From Bacteroidales bacterium (GTDB taxonomy: Bacteria; Bacteroidota; Bacteroidia; Bacteroidales; UBA12077): a stretch of DNA of 64,000 bases. The stretch covers positions 124,001 to 188,000 of the forward strand of contig JAEINU010000004.1 in NCBI GenBank assembly GCA_016342685.1, read 5' to 3'. The notes beneath the pieces are model-generated. The model saw only the letters and a program-made list of their open reading frames with translations. It was not told where the DNA came from and ran no database searches. Made by a program: the position numbers and the translations under genes. How positions within the stretch are numbered: position 1 is the first letter of the stretch; each line of letters begins with the position of its first letter. Positions 8,884 to 17,583 of the stretch are shown in pieces.

Positions 8884-10182
8884 ATGAAAGATTACTATTT
8901 TAATTTAATAGAAAAATTAAAGAATAATCTTTTTTTTCAAAATGTAGCAATAGTTGCAAGTGGTTCCCTGCTTGCTAGGATTATTGGTTTTTTTACTGCC
9001 CCAATAATTACACGCCTTTATTTGCCAGAAGATTATGGTGTACTATCAACTTATGCTGCAATTATTGGAATAATTATAACAATCGCCTCTCTAAGATATG
9101 AAGTAACAATCCCTTTACCAGAAAAAGAAAATAAAGCAATTTCCCTATTAAAACTTAGCTTTTTAATCACCGTTGGATTAAGTGCATTTTTTTCTTTCTT
9201 AATTATACTTTGGGGTGATTTTATTGCACAGCAACTTTCCCTTACCCATGTTAAATCTTTTATATGGGTAATTCCCACTGCGTTTTTTGGAGCAGGTATT
9301 TATAATGCTCTATCGTCTTGGGCTACTAGACATAAATTATTTAAAGTTATAACCAGGACAAATATTTCGCAGTCTTTAGCTTCTAGAGCGGTTAAAATTG
9401 GATTTGGTTTTTTAGGAGTAACACCATTAGGGCTTTTGCTAGGTTTAATAACTGAACAGACTGCTGGTGTATTGCTGTTGTTCAGAAAATTGCTAAATAA
9501 AACACCTGAATTCTTTAAATCTTTTAATCGGAATGAAATTATTGATGTTGCTAAAAAATACAAAAATTTTCCTATTTATCAAAGCTGGTCTCAATTACTA
9601 TTGGGTTTTGGCACTCATTTACCAGTTATAATGATTGCCTCAATTTATGGGATACAAGTGGTCGGTCTTTACGGGTTAGCTCATAGCATGGTAAATATGC
9701 CCATGAGTATACTCGGACAAGCTGTTTCAAAGGTTTATTATGCTGAAATTTCAAGATATGGAAAAAACAACCCTGAGGCTATATATAAATTGACAATTTC
9801 AATAATGAAAAAGCTGTTTTATTTTGCCATTCCACCAATCATAGTCCTTATTCTCTGGGGACCTTGGTTGTTTAGCTTTATATTTGGGGAAAGTTGGTTT
9901 GATGCAGGTTTATATGCAAAAGCACTTTCTTTTATAATATTGTTTCGATTAGTTTCAAGCCCTATAATGCATTGTTTAAATGTTTTAGAAAAACAGAAAG
10001 TGCAACTAATTTTTAATATAGTTCGTGTATTTTTAGTTTTTCTTTTGTTTTTTATTAGCATGAAATTAGGAATTAATTCAACCAGTGCTATTTGGCTTTA
10101 TAGTGTAGCAATGTCTGGTTTTTTCTTTTTTATAATGATTTACATTTTAAGTATGATAAGAGAAAAAAAAGCGTATGAATAA
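8884..10182 (+). CDS. Wzx-like polysaccharide repeat-unit flippase
   Basis: A 432-residue, strongly hydrophobic MATE/MVF-type protein with about 12 predicted membrane helices. The N-terminus (NVAIVASGSLLARIIGFFTA) is typical of the polysaccharide transporter family. It would move undecaprenyl-diphosphate-linked repeat units across the inner membrane before polymerisation by Wzy. It lies 33 bases after the Wzc gene and overlaps the MurA-like gene by 8 bases. Family assignment is firm; the substrate is unknown. Confidence 0.9.
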   Translation: MKDYYFNLIEKLKNNLFFQNVAIVASGSLLARIIGFFTAPIITRLYLPEDYGVLSTYAAIIGIIITIASLRYEVTIPLPEKENKAISLLKLSFLITVGLSAFFSFLIILWGDFIAQQLSLTHVKSFIWVIPTAFFGAGIYNALSSWATRHKLFKVITRTNISQSLASRAVKIGFGFLGVTPLGLLLGLITEQTAGVLLLFRKLLNKTPEFFKSFNRNEIIDVAKKYKNFPIYQSWSQLLLGFGTHLPVIMIASIYGIQVVGLYGLAHSMVNMPMSILGQAVSKVYYAEISRYGKNNPEAIYKLTISIMKKLFYFAIPPIIVLILWGPWLFSFIFGESWFDAGLYAKALSFIILFRLVSSPIMHCLNVLEKQKVQLIFNIVRVFLVFLLFFISMKLGINSTSAIWLYSVAMSGFFFFIMIYILSMIREKKAYE

Positions 10183-11431
10183 CAAATATATTATTGCAAA
10201 TCAATCTAATAAATTAAGCGGTTCAGTAAAATTGAGTGGTGCTAAAAATAGCGCTCTAAAATTACTAACTGCCTCTATTTTGACGGATGAATCTATTGAA
10301 TTGTATAATTGCCCGAATAGTTTATTGGATATGCAAGTGCATATTGCAATGTTAAATAAAATGGGTAAAACCTGCACAAAAGAAAAGAATTATTTAAAAA
10401 TAGAAGAGAAAAAAAATTTACTTACCGAACTGTTATGGGACGAACGTTCAATAAGAAACACATTGCTTATACTAGGGGCTTTGACAGCAAGATTCGGAAA
10501 AGGAAAAGTTCCATTACCCGGAGGATGTAAAATTGGCGAGCGAAAATACGATCTGCATATTATGCTGCTTGAACAAATGGGTGCAAAAGTTTGGGAAGAA
10601 GAAGGATATTTATGTGCTGAAATTGACGGACCCTTAAAAGGAACAGATATACATTTGCCTATTCGTTCCACAGGAGCTACAGAAAATGCAATTATTTGTG
10701 GCACTTTGGCAGTAGGGAAAACAACAATATGGAATCCACATATCCGTCCTGAAATTATCGATCTTATACACATGTTGCAAAATATGGGTGCTAAAATAAA
10801 AGTTTTTGGACAAAAATGCATTGAAATAGTAGGTGTTAAAAATTTAAAAGGAACCCAACACACAGTGATTCCAGATAATATGGAAGCCATTACCTGGGCA
10901 ATTGCTTCGGTTATAACTAATGGAGACATTGAAATCGAAAACTTTCCATTTGGTGATTTAGAAGTTCCATTAACTTTTTTAAGAGAAAGTGGCATGAAGT
11001 ATTACCGTGGAAAGCATTCCTTAATTGTTAGAGGTGGAAATCCTTATCCAATAGAGATAAGTACCGGACCATATCCAGGAATAAACTCTGACATGCAACC
11101 CCTTTTTGCTGTATACGGGGCAATAGCAAAAGGAGAGTCAAAAATTATTGATTTAAGATTCCCTGGTAGATATAATTATATGAATGAGCTTGCAAAAATG
11201 GGGGTAAATTATAAAACGGAGGGAGATCTATTAAAGATTAATGGAGGTAATAAATTAAATGGAGCCAATGTTAAAGCCTTGGATTTACGTGCCGGAATGG
11301 CGCTAGTATTAGCAGGGCTCACTGCAGAAGGAGAAACAATTATTGAAAATGCCTGGCAAATAGAACGTGGTTATGAAAACCTGGATTTAAAATTAAAAAA
11401 ATTAGGAGTACTAACCTTTAAAAAAGTATAA
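10175..11431 (+). CDS. MurA paralogue: UDP-sugar enolpyruvyl transferase in a capsule locus
   Basis: A 418-residue EPSP-synthase-fold enzyme related to MurA, which transfers enolpyruvate from PEP to UDP-GlcNAc. MurA's key residues can be matched: Lys24-Asn25 (SGAKNSALK), catalytic Cys118 in PLPGGCKIGERKYDLH, the catalytic Asp in NSDMQ, and the Arg in DLRAGMALVLAG. It diverges from housekeeping MurA where that enzyme has FENRF (here RFPGRYNY). It overlaps the flippase gene and is followed by a MurB-like gene, so the two probably make a 3-O-lactyl (muramic-type) UDP-sugar for the polymer. It could be a duplicate cell-wall enzyme, but its operon position argues for a capsule role. Confidence 0.85.
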   Translation: MNNKYIIANQSNKLSGSVKLSGAKNSALKLLTASILTDESIELYNCPNSLLDMQVHIAMLNKMGKTCTKEKNYLKIEEKKNLLTELLWDERSIRNTLLILGALTARFGKGKVPLPGGCKIGERKYDLHIMLLEQMGAKVWEEEGYLCAEIDGPLKGTDIHLPIRSTGATENAIICGTLAVGKTTIWNPHIRPEIIDLIHMLQNMGAKIKVFGQKCIEIVGVKNLKGTQHTVIPDNMEAITWAIASVITNGDIEIENFPFGDLEVPLTFLRESGMKYYRGKHSLIVRGGNPYPIEISTGPYPGINSDMQPLFAVYGAIAKGESKIIDLRFPGRYNYMNELAKMGVNYKTEGDLLKINGGNKLNGANVKALDLRAGMALVLAGLTAEGETIIENAWQIERGYENLDLKLKKLGVLTFKKV

Positions 11432-11457
11432 TAACCCTTTTTAATATCTTTAAATAA

Positions 11458-12315
11458 ATGCAAGTCCTTAACAACTTTGATCTTACAGATTATAATGCAT
11501 ATCAATTAAAAGCCCAGTGCACCGTGGCTTATTTTCCTGATACAGAAAATGATCTTATCAAGATATTTAGTGAAAATACACAAGCCAAAAAAATATTACT
11601 TGGAGGAGGCAATAATATTATTTTGTCAAAAGCTTATTATGATGAACAGTTTATCATTTTTAATAATTGCTTTAATAAGGTAGAAATAAACAATACGGAA
11701 ATTATAGCTCAAGCTGGAGCTACAACATTACAGATAAACAATGTTGCTTTAGAAAACGAACTTACCGGATTTGAAATATTTTACGATATTCCTAGCTCAA
11801 TTGGGGGAGCAGTTGTAATGAATGCAGGAACTAAGGTAAAAGAGATAAAAGATATTTTAGAAAAAGTCCGTTATATTGATTTGCAGGATATGCAAATCAA
11901 AGAACTATTAAACAAAGATATAGGATTTGAATATCGCAATAGTTTTTTTCAAAAACATAGAGATAAGGTTGTATTAAAAGCATGGTTTAAGCTGAAACAG
12001 GGTAATTATAACACTATTAAAAAAATTATGGAAAATGAAAAAAATACACGCTGGGATAAACAACCCCGAAATTTTCCCAACTGTGGAAGTGTATTTAAAA
12101 GACCCAAAGGACATTATGTTGGACAAATGATAGAAGAATTAGGATTAAAAGGTTTTAGCATTGGAGGTGCAAAAATTTCTGAAAAGCATGCCGGTTTTAT
12201 TATTAACTATAATAATGCAACAGGTAAAGATATTCTTGATCTTATAGGTTTTATACAAAAAAAAGTTAAGAATGTATATAATGTGGATTTAGAAATAGAA
12301 CAACGCGTTATCTAA
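11458..12315 (+). CDS. MurB paralogue: enolpyruvyl-UDP-sugar reductase in a capsule locus
   Basis: A 285-residue FAD enzyme of the MurB family, which reduces the enolpyruvyl group to lactyl with NADPH. FAD-binding motifs LLGGGNNIIL (about 47-56) and DIPSSIGGAVVMNAG (110-124) are present, as are the active-site Tyr159-Arg160 (IGFEYRNS) and the proton-donor Ser211 (NCGSVFKRP). It is of compact type-II length, near 285 residues. It follows the MurA paralogue by 26 bases. The pair is complete enough to be active. Which UDP-sugar they use cannot be read from the sequence. A 93-base gap follows. Confidence 0.87.
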   Translation: MQVLNNFDLTDYNAYQLKAQCTVAYFPDTENDLIKIFSENTQAKKILLGGGNNIILSKAYYDEQFIIFNNCFNKVEINNTEIIAQAGATTLQINNVALENELTGFEIFYDIPSSIGGAVVMNAGTKVKEIKDILEKVRYIDLQDMQIKELLNKDIGFEYRNSFFQKHRDKVVLKAWFKLKQGNYNTIKKIMENEKNTRWDKQPRNFPNCGSVFKRPKGHYVGQMIEELGLKGFSIGGAKISEKHAGFIINYNNATGKDILDLIGFIQKKVKNVYNVDLEIEQRVI

Positions 12316-12408
12316 CTAAATTTACAATCTAATTAATTCTTCACATCTGTAGTTGACTAATTAGTAAACTATATAAATAATAACATTGGAGACATAAAAA
12401 AACATTAA

Positions 12409-13482
12409 ATGAATATCCTTTTTATTTTTGGTCAAAAATTAAAACTTGGCGGACACTTCAAATCAGCAAAAGCATTTGCCTTGGAGCTAGTAGATAGAGG
12501 TCATAATGTGTTCATATTAATTAATAAAGATAAAGGACAAAATATATTTGATTCTGAAAACATTAAAATAATTAACCTTAGAAAATTCATTTCCGTCCCT
12601 GAAAATAGTTATATAAACAAGTTATCTCAACTATTACAAATATTTCTTATAATAATAAAATATAAAATTAATATTATACATAGTCAAGACAGAAAGAATT
12701 ATAAGCTTGGTTATTACATATCATCTATTTTAAAAAGAAAGTTTTTTTTAACACAGGCAGGAGGAGAATTTAAGTTTATAAAACGATCAACAAAAACTAA
12801 ACTTATTGTGTATAGCAAAGAATTAGTGCTTGGATATAAAAAAATAAAGAAAGAAAATAATATATTCCTTATATCAGAAAGAATAAATACCAATATTTAT
12901 TTTCCTCTTAAAAGAGAAAAAGAAATAGATTTTTTATTCCTAATTCGTTTCGATAATGACAAAATAAAATGGATAAATTCATTTCAGATTTTTATTAAAC
13001 ACGTTGAAAAGTTAACATCATATACCTTCAATTTTACCATTGCTGGTAATGGAAATTATAAAGAATATTATTTTAATCAACTTAAAGAAATTCAAAAGAA
13101 CTCAAAGAACCTAAAATTTAATTTATTAAATGAAATTATTGATGAAAATAAATTAAGAGAAATTATTAATTTATCTAATTATATTTGTGGAAACGGTCGC
13201 TTATTAATGGAAGGCATGGCCTGTGGAATACCCGCCATTATAATGGGAGAAAACAATGAGTGGGATATTATAAATCAAAATAACATTGAAATCATAAGTT
13301 ATTACAACTTTTCGGGTAGACATTTTCGTTATAATAATCCTATAAACCAATCTCTACTTTTAGATTCAATAAATAACAATAAGCTTAAAAATGAATTGTC
13401 TGCTTTTTCATATGATTATGTGAAACAAAACCTTTGTTTTAAAACAGGAGTTAATAAACTGTTAGAGCTATATAAAAATTAA
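12409..13482 (+). CDS. Glycosyltransferase, GT4-like
   Basis: A 357-residue GT-B glycosyltransferase. The N-terminal half begins MNILFIFGQKLKLGGHFKSA, the nucleotide-sugar half carries CGNGRLLMEGMACGIPAII, equivalent to the EX7E region of GT4 enzymes. It would add one sugar to the lipid-linked repeat unit on the cytoplasmic face of the membrane. Donor and acceptor are unknown. This gene and the next are strongly A+T-rich, more so than gmd or murA; this is common for acquired glycosyltransferase genes. Confidence 0.78.
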   Translation: MNILFIFGQKLKLGGHFKSAKAFALELVDRGHNVFILINKDKGQNIFDSENIKIINLRKFISVPENSYINKLSQLLQIFLIIIKYKINIIHSQDRKNYKLGYYISSILKRKFFLTQAGGEFKFIKRSTKTKLIVYSKELVLGYKKIKKENNIFLISERINTNIYFPLKREKEIDFLFLIRFDNDKIKWINSFQIFIKHVEKLTSYTFNFTIAGNGNYKEYYFNQLKEIQKNSKNLKFNLLNEIIDENKLREIINLSNYICGNGRLLMEGMACGIPAIIMGENNEWDIINQNNIEIISYYNFSGRHFRYNNPINQSLLLDSINNNKLKNELSAFSYDYVKQNLCFKTGVNKLLELYKN

Positions 13483-13485
13483 ACT

Positions 13486-14040
13486 ATGTTTAAGCACCTA
13501 TTTTTTAATTTAAAGATCGATTATTTTATTTCAAAACAAAAAAAATTGTCTTTGAAAAAGATTATCAAACTTTACATATTTAATCTTTCATACAGAGTTG
13601 TTTGTCTTCATAGAATTTCTTTTGATCTAATAAATAAGCAAAAATATTTTTCTGTTATATTAGGCAAATTAATAAAAACAAAGATTGCTAAACATTATTC
13701 AGTTGAATTAAACCCTATTAATAAAATTGGATACGGTCTTATACTACCTCATCCCTATAATATAATAGTTGGATATGGCAGTACCATAGGAAAAAATGCA
13801 ACATTGTACAATGGGGTTACATTAGGCGCTAAAAATATGTTAAAGTTTGATAAAAATAAAATTCTCGAAAATCGTTATCCCACTATAGAAAATAATGTAA
13901 TAGTTTTTTCAGGGGCTAAATTAATTGGAAATATAAAAATTGGAAAAAACTCAATTATTGGTGCTAATTCTGTAGTATTGTCTTCCTTTAATGAAAACTC
14001 GGTTATTATTGGCATACCGGCTAAAAACCTAAAAAAATAG
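13486..14040 (+). CDS. Serine-acetyltransferase-like hexapeptide acyltransferase
   Basis: A 184-residue left-handed beta-helix acyltransferase. Hexapeptide repeats run from about residue 85 to the end (IGYGLILPHPYNIIVGYGST, then NNVIVFSGAKLIG and IGKNSIIGANSVV). The His in LPHPYN is the likely catalytic base, and the end (IIGIPAKNLKK) is the usual closing strand of this family. It resembles CysE, and likely O-acetylates a sugar in the polymer or its precursor. It sits 3 bases after the GT gene. The substrate is not known. Confidence 0.82.
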   Translation: MFKHLFFNLKIDYFISKQKKLSLKKIIKLYIFNLSYRVVCLHRISFDLINKQKYFSVILGKLIKTKIAKHYSVELNPINKIGYGLILPHPYNIIVGYGSTIGKNATLYNGVTLGAKNMLKFDKNKILENRYPTIENNVIVFSGAKLIGNIKIGKNSIIGANSVVLSSFNENSVIIGIPAKNLKK

Positions 14041-14147
14041 AAACTAAATCAATCTTTTATAGTTATAAAAATAATAAGAAAGATTATTTACTTTTCTATT
14101 TTCTTTTTATTTTACCAATAACTTTATGGTCTTCCTTTCGAAGAGAG

Positions 14148-15281
14148 GTGTTTTACATTCAATTTTTAGTTGCACTTATACTTGTCATTAAACAAAGGGA
14201 GTTATTTATGCCCTATTGGCTCAGAGTATTTTCTCTTTGGTTTATAATTATGTTGTTGCAGGCCTTTAATTGGAGTCGCTTTAATTTGGAAAGTTTTATG
14301 GGTCAACTCATGTTTATTACTTATCCTTTTTTATTGGTTCAAATATTTAAAGAAAAAACTTTTCGTTATTTTTCCAACATCGTAGTTTTTTTTACTATTA
14401 TTAGTTTTTTCCTATTTATTCCTTCATTCATATCTAAGGAAATACATCAGATTATCTTTAGTTTTGGTAAAACTTTAGGTTTAGATGTCTTTCATCCATG
14501 GAAAACTTCATTCTTAATATATACCTGCGAACCTTTATTTACAGGAGAAATCCTTAGAAATGCATCCATGTTTTCAGAACCTGGGAATTATGCCTGCCAT
14601 ATAGGTTTGGCCTTAAGTTTTAATTTATTCTATTACAACAATTTATTTACAAAAAAGAACTTGATTCTTATACTTGGCATGTTAACAACCTTTTCGACAG
14701 CTGGTTATATTATTTTATATTTTATTATCGCATATTATTATTTTATATTACACAAAACAAAAGATCTTAAAACGATTTTTCTTTTTATAATTTTTGCTTT
14801 TGCCATAGTCTACTCTTTTACCAAATTGGAGTTTATGTCAGAAAAAATAGAAAATTATTACGAACGAGAAGAAAATACTGATGAAAAAGTTAAGGGTCGT
14901 TTTGGAGCTGCAATAAAAAATCTTCAGGAAATTAAAGAACACCCAATAATTGGCCGGGGCTTGCTTATTCAAACTCGTTTTGATGGAGAGGATGAGTGGA
15001 AAAAGGGAGAAAAACCATGGCAAAATCTTAATTCCTGGACCAATTATTTAGTACAGTTAGGTATTCCTGGCTTTATATTATTTATGATTTGGTACATTAA
15101 TTCTATTAAAAAATTTGTTGAAAAGGAAAATAAATCTATAAAATTCGTTTTTCTAATTTTTGGTTCAATATTTATAGGTTTATCATCACAAGCAATATTA
15201 GTAACTCCACCATTTTTGAGTATATTATACCTTGGATACTACTATAAAATAAACCAATCTTCATTTCATATTTTAAAATGA
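14148..15281 (+). CDS. Wzy-like O-antigen/capsule polymerase (N-terminus uncertain)
   Basis: A membrane protein of at least 377 residues with about 10 hydrophobic segments and a soluble loop (about 225-290) holding GRFGAAIKNLQEIKEHPIIG and a later NSWTNYLVQLGIPG; these are signatures of the Wzy_C/O-antigen ligase family. It would polymerise repeat units in the periplasm. The first possible standard start is GTG at 14148, which cuts the first membrane helix. The same frame is open back to 14025 and codes for YLLFYFLFILPITLW just upstream, so the true protein probably starts earlier, at an ATA or ATT codon, or its ATG has been lost. It ends in an ATGA overlap with the next gene. Confidence 0.82.
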   Translation: MFYIQFLVALILVIKQRELFMPYWLRVFSLWFIIMLLQAFNWSRFNLESFMGQLMFITYPFLLVQIFKEKTFRYFSNIVVFFTIISFFLFIPSFISKEIHQIIFSFGKTLGLDVFHPWKTSFLIYTCEPLFTGEILRNASMFSEPGNYACHIGLALSFNLFYYNNLFTKKNLILILGMLTTFSTAGYIILYFIIAYYYFILHKTKDLKTIFLFIIFAFAIVYSFTKLEFMSEKIENYYEREENTDEKVKGRFGAAIKNLQEIKEHPIIGRGLLIQTRFDGEDEWKKGEKPWQNLNSWTNYLVQLGIPGFILFMIWYINSIKKFVEKENKSIKFVFLIFGSIFIGLSSQAILVTPPFLSILYLGYYYKINQSSFHILK

Positions 15282-16453
15282 AAAAAATAAAAATTGCACT
15301 ATTAGGGTCTTTTCCTATATATCCCTATCGAAATAAAATTAAATTTTGGAATAACCGAAAAAATTTAGTAACCAGTTGGAATTATAATTTAGCTTATGCT
15401 CTAGCAAAAAACCCAGAGCTAGAGGTTCATTTTTTTTGTAATGCATCTTTATGGAAAACAGAAATTTATACAGACAAGGACCTGCATATTCACTTTATTG
15501 GACACCCTCCTCGTCTAGATATTCTTAATCGCTTAAGCTTCATGCAATTTAGCAATTTTCAAATTCAACGACTGCTTAACAAATTAAAACCAGATCTGGT
15601 GCACGGTATTGGAACCGACCATGAATATGCCTACATTGCAGTAAAATCAGGCTACCCAAATGTTGTTACCGTGCATGGTGTTATGAAACAAATAGTGGAA
15701 AAATATAACTCGCCATGGTATTCTTCTTTCTCTTTATTTGCAATATTTGAATCATTAGCCATACAAAAAACTAAACATATTATTTCAATTAATCCTTATG
15801 TTTCTGAGCAATTTGATTATTTCAAAGGTCAGTTTCATCAAATTGAAAATTCAATTTCCGCTGATTTCTTTTCTATTCCATCAAAAGAAGAATATGATTT
15901 GTGCTTTATTGGCATGTATAATAAAGGTAAAAGATTACTAAATGTAATAAGTGCGCTCCAAATATTAAGAACCAATCATCCTGACATCAAATTAAAAATT
16001 ATTGGAAATCCCCTAGATTTGGTTTATGACCAAGAAATTAAAAAATTTATTCAAAATAATAATCTTGAGCATAATGTGAAGTTTTTAGGTCAACTCGAAC
16101 AAAAGGAAGTTGCAACCTTGCTGGCACAATCTAAAATGTTAGTTGTTCCATCAATCCAGGAAACTGCACCCATGGTTATTGCCGAAGCCATGGCTTTAGG
16201 CAAAGCTATTGTAGCAACTAATGTTGGTGGTATAAAATATATGGTACAAGATGGAATAACTGGCTTTGTTATTCCTCCTGATAATATTCATGCCATTGTT
16301 GAAAAGGTAAATCTGCTCTTATTAAACAAAAATCTACGTTTAAACATGGGTAAAAATGCAAAAGAGTTGGCCCAGAAAACATATCACCCCGATATTGTAG
16401 CAAAAAAAACATATCAAGTTTATAAAAACATTTTGTCACAAAAAGAAGTTTGA
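15278..16453 (+). CDS. Glycosyltransferase family 4
   Basis: A 391-residue GT-B enzyme of family GT4. The C-terminal domain shows the EX7E motif in QETAPMVIAEAMALGKAI, followed by TNVGGIKYMVQDGITGFV, the nucleotide-sugar binding region. The N-terminal domain begins KIALLGSFPIYPYRNKI and has a TVHGVMKQ segment. It should be a retaining glycosyltransferase for repeat-unit assembly in the cytoplasm. It overlaps the polymerase (ATGA) and the next gene (TTGA), so all three are translationally coupled. Confidence 0.9.
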   Translation: MKKIKIALLGSFPIYPYRNKIKFWNNRKNLVTSWNYNLAYALAKNPELEVHFFCNASLWKTEIYTDKDLHIHFIGHPPRLDILNRLSFMQFSNFQIQRLLNKLKPDLVHGIGTDHEYAYIAVKSGYPNVVTVHGVMKQIVEKYNSPWYSSFSLFAIFESLAIQKTKHIISINPYVSEQFDYFKGQFHQIENSISADFFSIPSKEEYDLCFIGMYNKGKRLLNVISALQILRTNHPDIKLKIIGNPLDLVYDQEIKKFIQNNNLEHNVKFLGQLEQKEVATLLAQSKMLVVPSIQETAPMVIAEAMALGKAIVATNVGGIKYMVQDGITGFVIPPDNIHAIVEKVNLLLLNKNLRLNMGKNAKELAQKTYHPDIVAKKTYQVYKNILSQKEV

Positions 16454-17580
16454 AAAAATTCATTTTTATATTAGATGCATTAAAAGCCAATCAACTTGGT
16501 CTTATTCAATTGAATATGTCGGAAAAAGTACATGCTGTGAATGTAATCCCCCCATTTTCTTTTGAACCAGATGCGAGCTATTTATGTGGTCTTCATCCGG
16601 AAGAAAGCAATGCTGGATTAAAATACTGGAAAACCAAAAATGTTAATAATAGCAAGATATTCCATCTTTTACAGATCCTTCCAAACAGACCACGAATAGT
16701 AAGAAAAATCATCAATAAAATTCTTAAGAAAACACCCCTGCCCTCTTTAAAAAAATACAAAAATAATTATGCTTGCATTCCTTTTAAAATGTTAAAATAT
16801 TTTGAATTATCGAACGAATCTGAACTATTTCAAAAAAGCTCCGGTTCCATGCCATCAACTATATTTGACAGTATACAGGGAGATTATTGTTATATGGGAG
16901 TACCTTATACATCGGGACAATTGGATTATATAAAGACCAACTTAACACAAGATAAACTCAAACAATACAATACCTTTTTTATATACATAAGCGATTTAGA
17001 CAACACTGGGCATAAATACGGAGGAATCTCAGCTGAATATGATACTAAGCTTACAGAAATTATACATTATATCAAATCCGTTGTTACTTCATTTGATAAA
17101 GAAGAACAGGTTAACTACATCATTTTTGGTGATCATGGTATGGTTAATGTAAAAAAATACATTAACCTTGAACGGATTCTAAAAAAACTACCTCTTCAAA
17201 TAGAAAAAGACTATATATATTTTTTGGACTCTACTATGGCACGCTTTTGGTTTTACAACGAAAAAGCAGAAAAACTCATTTATCATGCTTTAGCAGAATT
17301 GGAAGGTGGTAGCTGGATCAACGATGAAGATAAAACACAATATAAAATAAGATACAATCACAATAAGTTTGGCGATGCAATTTGGTGGGTAAACGATGAA
17401 AGCATAATCAGTCCCAATTTTTGGCAATGCGAAAAAAAAATAAAAGGAATGCATGGATATAGAAAGAACGTAAATGAAAATCACACCTGTGTTATTTCAA
17501 ATCAAAAACTTTACAATTCAACGGATACTATTGAAATGATAGAGCTTAATCAGATTCTTGAAACATTTCTTAAAAATTAA
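16450..17580 (+). CDS. Alkaline-phosphatase-superfamily (type I phosphodiesterase-like) protein
   Basis: A 376-residue protein with the metal-binding motifs of the nucleotide pyrophosphatase/phosphodiesterase branch: SDLDNTGHKYG, FGDHGM and MHGYR, in the usual order. The nucleophile region should be EPDASYLCGLHPEESN near residue 35-50. There is no signal peptide or membrane segment, so it seems cytoplasmic, unlike most phosphodiesterases of this family. The start is TTG, overlapping the previous stop by four bases. Its role in a glycan locus is unknown; cleavage or transfer of a phosphate ester on a precursor is possible. The next gene is 3 bases away and is also poorly known. Confidence 0.72.
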   Translation: MKKFIFILDALKANQLGLIQLNMSEKVHAVNVIPPFSFEPDASYLCGLHPEESNAGLKYWKTKNVNNSKIFHLLQILPNRPRIVRKIINKILKKTPLPSLKKYKNNYACIPFKMLKYFELSNESELFQKSSGSMPSTIFDSIQGDYCYMGVPYTSGQLDYIKTNLTQDKLKQYNTFFIYISDLDNTGHKYGGISAEYDTKLTEIIHYIKSVVTSFDKEEQVNYIIFGDHGMVNVKKYINLERILKKLPLQIEKDYIYFLDSTMARFWFYNEKAEKLIYHALAELEGGSWINDEDKTQYKIRYNHNKFGDAIWWVNDESIISPNFWQCEKKIKGMHGYRKNVNENHTCVISNQKLYNSTDTIEMIELNQILETFLKN

Positions 17581-17583
17581 CTC

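Noticed and set aside
10390-10995. 201-codon open frame opposite the murA-like gene
   Set aside because: It is a shadow of a well-supported gene; its composition (Ser, Phe, Ile rich) is typical of antisense frames and it has no family.
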